NCBI RefSeq assembly: GCF_003635165.1
Contig: NZ_ML058597.1
Location: forward strand, 1,102,916 to 1,166,915
Length of the DNA stretch: 64,000 nt
Origin: Burkholderia sp. Nafp2/4-1b
Lineage (GTDB): Bacteria; Pseudomonadota; Gammaproteobacteria; Burkholderiales; Burkholderiaceae
Direction: 5' to 3'
Shown here: piece by piece, positions 57,481 to 64,000 of the stretch
Position numbering within the stretch: the first letter of the stretch is position 1
How the letters are laid out: the number at the start of each line of letters is the position of its first letter
Program-made: the position numbers and the translations under genes
Notes under the pieces: generated by a model
Databases searched by the model: none
The model's input: only the letters and a program-made list of their open reading frames with translations
Told to the model about the DNA's origin: nothing

Positions 57481-60400
57481 GTGGCCAACAATCGTAGTAA
57501 ACAACAATGCACCACCGTCGTTCCGCCCACGCGGCGGATCCTCCTGCATGCGCCGCTGCTCCTGCTGCTCCTCGCGTCCGGCTCGTGCCTTGCCGCGGAA
57601 GGCGACGAGCATCCGAGCGGCACGAGCGAAATTGCCGGAACGAACGGCGCGCCGGACGCGCCGCCGCCCGACATGCAACCGGCCGGTGTGTCGATGCAGA
57701 GCGCCCGGCTTCTCGACGCGCTGCCCCCGAATGCGCCAACGCCGATCGCGCAGGCGTCCGATGCGTCGATGCAGATGGCGCAGGTTTCGGCCCCGCAGCC
57801 GCCGGCTGCGCCGACCACCGTCATCGTCGAGCCGGAAGCGCCGCAGCCTGGTGGTCCGGCGCCGGGCGCGCCCGCGCCGAATGCGCCGATGCAGGCCGCT
57901 CCGGCATCCGATACCGCGTCTCCGAATCTGGCGGCACCTCATTCGGAAACGTCGGACGCGCCGATGCAGTTCGCGCAGGCATCCGACACCGCGTCTGTGA
58001 ATACGCCAGTAACCGATTCGCATACGTCCGATGCGCCGATGCAACTCGCGCAGGCATCCGACACCGCGTCTCCGAATACGCCGGCACCCGATTCGCAGGC
58101 ATCCGACGCGTCGATGCAACCCGCCCAGGCATCCGACACCGCATCTCCGAATACGCCAGTAACCGATTCGCAGACGTCCGATGCGTCGATGCAACCGGCC
58201 CCGGCGACATCAGCAACAGCCGCACCGGTCTCGCACGCGCCCGACGCGCCGCACGAGCTTGCCCAGACAGCGGACGCCGGATCGCCTGCAACACCGGCCG
58301 CGGCGCCGAGCGCGCCCGCGCCGGGTGCTCGCTCGTCCGACGCCGCGGCGCCGCTCGCACCGACGGCCGCCACCGCCCCGACCGCCGCCCCGACGAATTC
58401 GCCGACGCAGACCGCGCAGGTATCCGGCACGCCGATGCCGAACTCGCCGGCGCCCGTTACCACGGCGCCTGGCGCGCAGCCGCCCTCGACCGCGGCGCCG
58501 AGTTCGCAATCGCCCGGTGCCGAGCTGCCGGGGCAGGCAACGCAACGCTCGCAGGGGCCTGACGTCGAGGCGCCGAACGCGAAGGCACCGAACCTCCGTA
58601 CCGCCGATGTCGCGACCGTGCGCAACGACGTGTTCGGCCTTGCGGCGAGCGGCGGCGCGGTGCAGGCGCTCGAAGAAGCGAAGGCGCGGCCCGATGCGTT
58701 CTCGGCGGTCGACATCGCCCAGCTCGAAGAACTGTCGATTCGCCAGCAGGTGCGCGGCGGCCGCGACAAGTCGCGCTCGATGACGAGTCCCGACCGCTTC
58801 GACGGTCTCGACAACGCATTGCGCGCGGCGGACGACCTCGACAAGCGGATGCCGGCCACGCCCGAGTACACGCCGGTCCGGACCGCGCTCGCCGGCGACC
58901 GGACCGTCGCGCTGGCGGCACGCGGCGACATGAACCAGGCGGTCAAGACCTTCGAGACGATTCCGTCCAACGCGGAAATCTCGATCGACGCGCTGGCGGC
59001 CGTCGGCGATGCGTACCTGTACCTCAGCGAGCCGGGCAAGGCGAACGTCGTCTACGCGCGTGCGCTGCAGCAGGCGACCGCATCGCCGACGGATCGCGCG
59101 ACGCGCGGCTTCCAGTACGGCGCCCGCACGCAGCCGATCGAGCTGCGCGAAGGGCTGTTCTGGTCGTACGTCGACCAGGCGCATGCGCCGGAAGCGAAGC
59201 AGGTGCTCGACGACATGGAGAAGTCGCTGCCGCCGGTCAAGCAGGTGACCAACGTCGGTCCCGGCGAAAGCGACTATCTGCGCTACTACCGGCTGCGCGC
59301 GCAGTACCTGATCTTCACCGGGCACGTCGACGAAGGGATCGCCGCGCTCGAGCAGCTCGAGAAAGAAGTGCCGTTCAACGCGGAGGTCCGGGCCGCGCAT
59401 GCCGACGCGGTGTCGGGCCAGTCGCATCCGCGCCAGGCGATCGCGATGTATCGCGCATCGCTGACCGATCACCCGGACAGCGTCGAAATGCTCGCGGGCC
59501 TCGGCCGCGCATCGCTCGTGGCAGACGATTACGCGACCGCGAAGACCGTCGACCAGACGCTGGACAACACGTTCCCGGACAGCGGCGCCGTGCGCGGCTT
59601 CAAGCGCGATTACACGGCGTACCGCAGCCCCGTGTTCACGACCGACCTGAGCTTCGAGCACGGCAACAGCGCGCTGGCCGACAACAGCTTCACGTCGGAC
59701 AGCTACGTATATTCGCCGCCGTTCGCCGACAACTGGCGCGTGTTCTCGCATACGTTCTTCGGCTACGCGCAGACCGACGGCGGCAACATCAAGCGCACGC
59801 GTACCGGCGTCGGCGGCGACTACCGGCACGGGCCGCTCACCTTGCAGGCCGAAGTCACGCGCTCGTTCGGCACGGACGGCCGCACCGGCGGCCGCGGCAC
59901 GATCGCATACGCGCTGAACGACTACTGGACGGTCAACGCCGGGCTCGACAGCAACGACAACTCGCTGCCGTGGAAGGCATACGCCGCGCACATCTGGGGC
60001 CGCTCCGCGAACGCTTCGGTCGTGTATCGGCAGAACGACCGCCGCGAGGTCAGGCTGAGCTACGGCGTGAGCCGCTACAGCGATTCGAACTTCCACCAGG
60101 AGATCGCGGCGACCGCCACGCAGCGCGTGTACACGGCCGCCAGGCAGCTCGTCAACGTATCGCTGGAGCTCGGCACCGGCAGCAACACGCGACACGACGC
60201 GCCGTACTACAGCCCGAGCCGCGACTATTCGGCCGCGGCGACCGTCATGCACCAGTTGACGCTGTGGAAGAAGGGTGACATGGGGCTGCAGCAGCGCGTG
60301 TCGGTGTCGGGCGGCGTGTACAACGAGCGCGGCTTCGGCAACAGCGCGCTGTGGAGCGCACGCCTCGAACATGCGTGGACGTTCAAGCACGACATCACGT

Positions 60401-60492
60401 TGAGCTATGGCATCGAGGTCACGAGCCATGCGTACGACGGTCAGCGCGAGCGCTCCGAAACCGGCTTCATGTCGGTCAACCTGCCGTTCTAA
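57481..60492 (+). CDS. pgaA: PgaA, outer-membrane PNAG export porin with repeat-rich insert
   Basis: The 1003-residue protein exports poly-beta-1,6-N-acetylglucosamine across the outer membrane. It starts at GTG 57481 (GAGGAG eight bases before). A signal peptide comes first (core LLHAPLLLLLLASGSCLA), then about 340 residues of Ala/Pro/Ser/Thr-rich sequence including four 25-residue tandem repeats (57883-58182). TPR helices follow at about residues 380-700, and a C-terminal beta-barrel ends ETGFMSVNLPF with a terminal Phe. E. coli PgaA is about 800 residues, so the excess is the low-complexity insert. pgaB follows after 15 bases. Confidence 0.9.
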   Translation: MANNRSKQQCTTVVPPTRRILLHAPLLLLLLASGSCLAAEGDEHPSGTSEIAGTNGAPDAPPPDMQPAGVSMQSARLLDALPPNAPTPIAQASDASMQMAQVSAPQPPAAPTTVIVEPEAPQPGGPAPGAPAPNAPMQAAPASDTASPNLAAPHSETSDAPMQFAQASDTASVNTPVTDSHTSDAPMQLAQASDTASPNTPAPDSQASDASMQPAQASDTASPNTPVTDSQTSDASMQPAPATSATAAPVSHAPDAPHELAQTADAGSPATPAAAPSAPAPGARSSDAAAPLAPTAATAPTAAPTNSPTQTAQVSGTPMPNSPAPVTTAPGAQPPSTAAPSSQSPGAELPGQATQRSQGPDVEAPNAKAPNLRTADVATVRNDVFGLAASGGAVQALEEAKARPDAFSAVDIAQLEELSIRQQVRGGRDKSRSMTSPDRFDGLDNALRAADDLDKRMPATPEYTPVRTALAGDRTVALAARGDMNQAVKTFETIPSNAEISIDALAAVGDAYLYLSEPGKANVVYARALQQATASPTDRATRGFQYGARTQPIELREGLFWSYVDQAHAPEAKQVLDDMEKSLPPVKQVTNVGPGESDYLRYYRLRAQYLIFTGHVDEGIAALEQLEKEVPFNAEVRAAHADAVSGQSHPRQAIAMYRASLTDHPDSVEMLAGLGRASLVADDYATAKTVDQTLDNTFPDSGAVRGFKRDYTAYRSPVFTTDLSFEHGNSALADNSFTSDSYVYSPPFADNWRVFSHTFFGYAQTDGGNIKRTRTGVGGDYRHGPLTLQAEVTRSFGTDGRTGGRGTIAYALNDYWTVNAGLDSNDNSLPWKAYAAHIWGRSANASVVYRQNDRREVRLSYGVSRYSDSNFHQEIAATATQRVYTAARQLVNVSLELGTGSNTRHDAPYYSPSRDYSAAATVMHQLTLWKKGDMGLQQRVSVSGGVYNERGFGNSALWSARLEHAWTFKHDITLSYGIEVTSHAYDGQRERSETGFMSVNLPF
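57883..58182 (+). repeat. Four 75-bp tandem repeats in pgaA
   Basis: Units at 57883-57957, 57958-58032, 58033-58107 and 58108-58182 each encode 25 residues of the form A-x-MQ-x-A-x-ASDTAS-x-N-x6-S-x2-SD. Because the unit is a multiple of three, copy-number change would alter only the length of the disordered insert. Confidence 0.88.
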
Positions 60493-60507
60493 CCAGGAGA
60501 TCGCGTA

Positions 60508-62601
60508 ATGCAATCCAGACGGACCTTCATGTGTGGATGCCTGGGCGCATTTACCGCCTGTTCGCTGTTCCCCGGCGTGTCCAACGCCAAGATGATCGAC
60601 CTGCTGCCGCCGTCCGATCCGGCCGACGGCAAGACGTTTCGCGTGATCTGCCTGCACGACGTGCGCGACAACCTGATGGCGTCGTTCTCGTCGCCGTCGG
60701 CCATCATCGATCCGTTCGCGGTCGATACCGGCACGCTGACCGCGATCTTCTCGTGGCTGCAGACCAACAACTACCACACGATCACGGTCAAGCAGATCGA
60801 GGAGTCGCGGCGCGGCGGCAAGCCGCTGCCGCCGCGCTCGGTGCTGCTCACGTTCGACGACGGCTTTCGCAGCCACTACACGAAAGTGCTGCCGCTGCTG
60901 GAACGCTTCAAGTATCCGGCGGTGATGGGCCTGGTCACCGCATGGATCGATACACCGCCGAATACGCCGATCCGCATCAGCGACAAGGTCCAGGTCCCGC
61001 GCGAGTACTTCCTGTCGTGGGACGAGGTGAAGAAGCTCGGCCAGTCGGAATTCGTCGAGCTCGGCTGCCACACCCACAATCTCCACCACGGCGCGGTCGC
61101 GAATCCGCAAGGCAACGAGTTGCCGGCGACCACGTCGCATCTCTACCTGCAAGACCAGAAGCGCTATGAAACCGACGCCGAATTCCACGCACGCGTGCAC
61201 GACGACCTGCAGACATGCGTGCGGCAGATCCGCGAACGCACGGGCATCGTCGCACGCTCGATGGTGTGGCCATACGGCGCGGAAAATCAGCCCGTGCGCC
61301 AGATATCGACATCGCTCGGGATGGGTGTCCAGTTCAGCCTCGACGCCGGCCCGAATACGCCGGACGTCCCGATGGACCGGCTGAGGCGGATCCTGCTGAT
61401 GTACGACGTGGACATCGGCGGGTTCGAACGCTCGATGCGCGAGCCGGCGTCCAACCGCGGCGAAGTCGACGTGCCCGAGCGCACGGTGCAGGTCGATCTC
61501 GATCAGGTCTACGATCCCGATCCCGCGCGGCAGGAAGCGAATCTCGGCAAGCTGATCGAGCGCATCTACCGGATGCAGCCGAAATCGGTGTACCTGCAGG
61601 CGTATGCGGACCCGAAGGGAACCGGCGTGGCCGAAGCGGTGTATTTCCCGAACCGGCACCTGCCGATGCGCGCCGACCTGTTCTCGCGCGCCGCGTGGCA
61701 GCTGAACACGCGCGCCAACGTGCAGGTGTACGCATGGATGCCGGTGCTCGCGTTCCGGCCGCCGGCCGACAAGCTGCGCGGGCTCGAGGCCGTGAGCGCA
61801 TACGGCGGCGCACCGGCCCGCGAGAACAGCACGCGCGTGTTCCGGCTGAGCCCGTTCGATCCGGACGCACGGCTGATGATTCAGCAGGTCTATGAGGATC
61901 TCAGCAAGCACGCGTCGTTCAGCGGAATCCTGTTCAGCGACGATGCGGTGCTCGACGACTACGAGGACGCGGGCCGGCATGCGCTGCGCGTGTATTCGCA
62001 GTGGGGGCTGCCGGCCGACGTCGGCAAGATCCGTGAGAACCCCGAACTGATGAAGCGCTGGACGCGCCAGAAGTCGCGCTACCTGATCGACCTGACGAAA
62101 CAGCTGGAACAGATCGTGCTCGCTCACCAGAACGCGGGCGACGTGCTGACCGCGCGCAACATCTTCGCGCTGCCGGTGCTCAAGCCGGAATCGGAAGCGT
62201 GGTACGCGCAGAACTACGACGACTTCCTTGCAACCTATGACTACGTGGCGCTGATGGCGATGCCGTACATGGAGCAGGCGAAGGATCCCGAAGGCTGGCT
62301 GGATCAGCTCGTGAAGGCGGTTCGCGCGAAGCAGCGCGGGCTGCACCATACCGTGTTCGAGCTGCAGTCGTACGACTGGCATGCGCAAAAGCAAGTGCCG
62401 GCGGCCACGCTCCTCTCTCAGATGCGGCGGCTGCGCAGCGAGGGCGCGGTGAATTTCGGCTACTACCCCGACAACTTCCTGAACGGCCAGCCCGAGCTCG
62501 AGGCGATGCGCGACGTGATGTCGCTGAAGTCACGCCTCGATCCCACCTCCATCAACGCTCTGATGCAAATGCAGCGTCCGCAGGGAACCAAGACACCATG
62601 A
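60508..62601 (+). CDS. pgaB: PgaB, PNAG de-N-acetylase
   Basis: This two-domain periplasmic enzyme partly deacetylates poly-N-acetylglucosamine, needed for export through PgaA. The N-terminal NodB-type domain has the metal and base residues LTFDDGF (D117-D118) and the His cluster GCHTHNLHH (residues 188-194). The C-terminal half (from about residue 320) is the glycoside-hydrolase-like domain ending near MQMQRPQGT. The 697-residue length fits the family. A signal with FTAC near residue 18 suggests an outer-membrane lipoprotein. Its stop overlaps pgaC (ATGA). Confidence 0.94.
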   Translation: MQSRRTFMCGCLGAFTACSLFPGVSNAKMIDLLPPSDPADGKTFRVICLHDVRDNLMASFSSPSAIIDPFAVDTGTLTAIFSWLQTNNYHTITVKQIEESRRGGKPLPPRSVLLTFDDGFRSHYTKVLPLLERFKYPAVMGLVTAWIDTPPNTPIRISDKVQVPREYFLSWDEVKKLGQSEFVELGCHTHNLHHGAVANPQGNELPATTSHLYLQDQKRYETDAEFHARVHDDLQTCVRQIRERTGIVARSMVWPYGAENQPVRQISTSLGMGVQFSLDAGPNTPDVPMDRLRRILLMYDVDIGGFERSMREPASNRGEVDVPERTVQVDLDQVYDPDPARQEANLGKLIERIYRMQPKSVYLQAYADPKGTGVAEAVYFPNRHLPMRADLFSRAAWQLNTRANVQVYAWMPVLAFRPPADKLRGLEAVSAYGGAPARENSTRVFRLSPFDPDARLMIQQVYEDLSKHASFSGILFSDDAVLDDYEDAGRHALRVYSQWGLPADVGKIRENPELMKRWTRQKSRYLIDLTKQLEQIVLAHQNAGDVLTARNIFALPVLKPESEAWYAQNYDDFLATYDYVALMAMPYMEQAKDPEGWLDQLVKAVRAKQRGLHHTVFELQSYDWHAQKQVPAATLLSQMRRLRSEGAVNFGYYPDNFLNGQPELEAMRDVMSLKSRLDPTSINALMQMQRPQGTKTP

Positions 62602-63869
62602 ACTCCCACAGCATCATCCAGCGTCTGCAGGACTTCGTCTTCTACTATCCATTCTTCATGTCGTATCTATGGATGATCGGCGGGGTCGTGCACTACTTCC
62701 TGCTCGAGGAGGGTCGCGTATTGTCGACGCGCACGATCGCGTCGAGTGGAATTCCGAAGGTCTCGATCGTCGTGCCGTGCTTCAACGAGGCCTCGAACGC
62801 GCGCAGTGTGATCCGTCACCTGAACGCGATGGACTACCCGAACTACGACATCATCGCGGTCAACGACGGCAGCAAGGACCGCACCGGCGAGATCCTGAAC
62901 GAGCTGGCGGTCGAGATCCCGCGCCTGCTCGTGATCCATCACGCACGCAACGAAGGCAAGGCGGTCGGGCTCACTACCGCGGCGGCCGTGTCGAACGCCG
63001 AATATCTACTGTGCATCGACGGCGACGCGCTGCTCGGGCACGACGCGATCGGCTGGATGCTCGAGCATTTCCTGACCGATCCGGGCGTCGGCGCGGTCAC
63101 GGGCAACCCGCGCATCCGCACGCGCACGTCGCTGCTCGGGCGCATGCAGGTCGGTGAATTCTCGTCGATCGTCGGGCTGATCAAGCGCACGCAGCAGGTG
63201 TACGGCCGCATCTTCACGGTGTCGGGCGTGATCACGATGTTTCGCAAGACCGCGCTCGCCGACGTCGGCTACTGGAGCTCGGACATGCTGACCGAGGACA
63301 TCGACATCAGCTGGAAGCTGCAGTGCCGCGACTGGCGTGTCGTCTACGAGCCGCACGCGCTCAGCTGGATCCTGATGCCCGAGACGGTGAAGGGGCTCTA
63401 CCGGCAGCGGCTGCGCTGGTCGAAGGGCGGCATCCAGGTACTGCTCAAGTACGCGGGCACGCTCATGCGGCCCACGCAGATGATGATGTGGCCGCTGTTC
63501 GTCGAGTACCTGATCGGCATCGCATGGGCGTACTCGATGTCGTTCATCCTGCTGCTCGCGGTGATCGACGTCTTCTATCCGCTTCCGCCGACCTGGCATG
63601 TGTCCGTGGTGCCGCACTGGCACGGGATGCTGCTGGTCGCAACCTGCATCCTGCAGCTGATCATCGGCAGCATGATCGATCGTCGTTACGACGAAAAACT
63701 CCTGATGTACTTCCTTGACACCATCTGGTACCCCGTGGCGTTCTGGTTGATCACCATGATCACCACCGTCGTGGCCCTGCCCGCCGTCGTATTGCGGGGC
63801 CGCGGCAAGCGCGCCGTGTGGGTCAGTCCCGACCGAGGCATTCAACATGAAGAACGCGCCGATTATTGA
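62598..63869 (+). CDS. pgaC: PgaC, PNAG synthase glycosyltransferase
   Basis: The 423-residue inner-membrane family 2 glycosyltransferase polymerises UDP-N-acetylglucosamine to poly-beta-1,6-GlcNAc. N-terminal hydrophobic helices (FYYPFFMSYLWMIGG) and three or more C-terminal helices flank the GT domain. The processive-synthase motifs are DGDALLGHDAI (D-x-D), STEDIDISWKLQ-like TEDIDIS, and the QRLRWSKGG box. The related cellulose-type domain is allosterically activated through PgaD and cyclic-di-GMP. The gene overlaps pgaB by four bases and pgaD by 23 bases. Confidence 0.95.
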   Translation: MNSHSIIQRLQDFVFYYPFFMSYLWMIGGVVHYFLLEEGRVLSTRTIASSGIPKVSIVVPCFNEASNARSVIRHLNAMDYPNYDIIAVNDGSKDRTGEILNELAVEIPRLLVIHHARNEGKAVGLTTAAAVSNAEYLLCIDGDALLGHDAIGWMLEHFLTDPGVGAVTGNPRIRTRTSLLGRMQVGEFSSIVGLIKRTQQVYGRIFTVSGVITMFRKTALADVGYWSSDMLTEDIDISWKLQCRDWRVVYEPHALSWILMPETVKGLYRQRLRWSKGGIQVLLKYAGTLMRPTQMMMWPLFVEYLIGIAWAYSMSFILLLAVIDVFYPLPPTWHVSVVPHWHGMLLVATCILQLIIGSMIDRRYDEKLLMYFLDTIWYPVAFWLITMITTVVALPAVVLRGRGKRAVWVSPDRGIQHEERADY

Positions 63870-64000
63870 CCTTTCCCTGCGCGCGCCGCGCGAGATGATT
63901 GCCGAACGCGGCAATCTCGTCGGTCCCGTGCTCGTTGCGTGGTTCCGCCTCGTGCGGCCCGCGCTGGTCGGGGGCGTGTGGGCATCGATCTGCATCTATA
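63847..64000 (+). CDS. pgaD: PgaD, start only (cut by the window end)
   Basis: The first 51 codons read MKNAPIIDLSLRAPREM and continue into FRLVRPALVGGVWASICIY, a first membrane helix. PgaD is a small inner-membrane partner that binds cyclic-di-GMP jointly with PgaC and stabilises the synthase. The ATG at 63847 overlaps the 3' end of pgaC by 23 bases in another frame, and no better start follows. Identity rests on position, start sequence and predicted topology. Confidence 0.85.
   Translation, partial: MKNAPIIDLSLRAPREMIAERGNLVGPVLVAWFRLVRPALVGGVWASICIY

Noticed and set aside
58210-62394. A 1394-codon open frame on the minus strand
   Set aside because: It runs antisense to pgaA and pgaB, which have clear domains and motifs; the frame shows only GC-driven openness.

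Overview
The window looks like a Burkholderia chromosome segment, probably from the B. cepacia complex. The evidence is the very high GC content, strong GC3 codon bias, and recognisable Burkholderia gene sets: gentisate catabolism, hydroxyproline catabolism and a pga operon with an extended PgaA. No rRNA, tRNA, CRISPR array or intact insertion sequence was seen. The species call is inference from content, not a database match.

Layout. 1-5.4 kb: a di-haem peroxidase, a small gene behind a textbook LexA-controlled promoter, a MocR regulator divergent from a DUF2917 gene, and a YeeE/YedE pair with an ArsR/BigR-type regulator. 5.5-11.8 kb: a complete 3-hydroxybenzoate/gentisate operon (transporter, 6-hydroxylase, maleylpyruvate isomerase, fumarylpyruvate hydrolase, gentisate dioxygenase) with a divergent LysR regulator. 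11.8-20.5 kb: a hydroxyproline locus, with epimerase and three-subunit D-hydroxyproline dehydrogenase on the minus strand, and permease, ketoglutarate-semialdehyde dehydrogenase and imino-acid reductase on the plus strand. The expected pyrroline-hydroxycarboxylate deaminase is absent. 20.8-29.2 kb: ilvD, two small envelope proteins, an RpoD-like sigma paralogue, a PolX-like HhH protein, a MerR regulator and an acetyl-CoA hydrolase/CoA-transferase.

29.9-37.1 kb: a tightly coupled seven-gene phosphonate operon containing PEP mutase fused to a cytidylyltransferase, phosphonopyruvate decarboxylase, an AEP transaminase, a second nucleotidyltransferase, a CDP-alcohol phosphatidyltransferase, a 2-oxoglutarate/Fe oxygenase and a flippase-like membrane protein. 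The gene content predicts an (oxidised) aminoethylphosphonate lipid. I regard this as the best candidate for an incompletely described system. It is followed by a lower-GC insert carrying a frameshifted OLD-like ATPase-TOPRIM gene.

39.6-53.6 kb: a membrane acyltransferase, a prolyl iminopeptidase, and then two consecutive copies of the poorly understood ATP-grasp / alpha-E / transglutaminase system. One copy is split into separate genes and the other is fused. They appear degenerate in opposite halves: a Ser-for-Cys transglutaminase in one, and lost ATP-grasp motifs in the other. 54.4-64 kb: a HypT/YjiE-like LysR regulator, an AT-rich region with a perfect hairpin, and the poly-N-acetylglucosamine biofilm operon. 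That operon consists of two accessory genes, pgaA with 75-bp tandem repeats, pgaB, pgaC, and pgaD cut off by the window end. A 12-C homopolymer sits in the leader of the second accessory gene.
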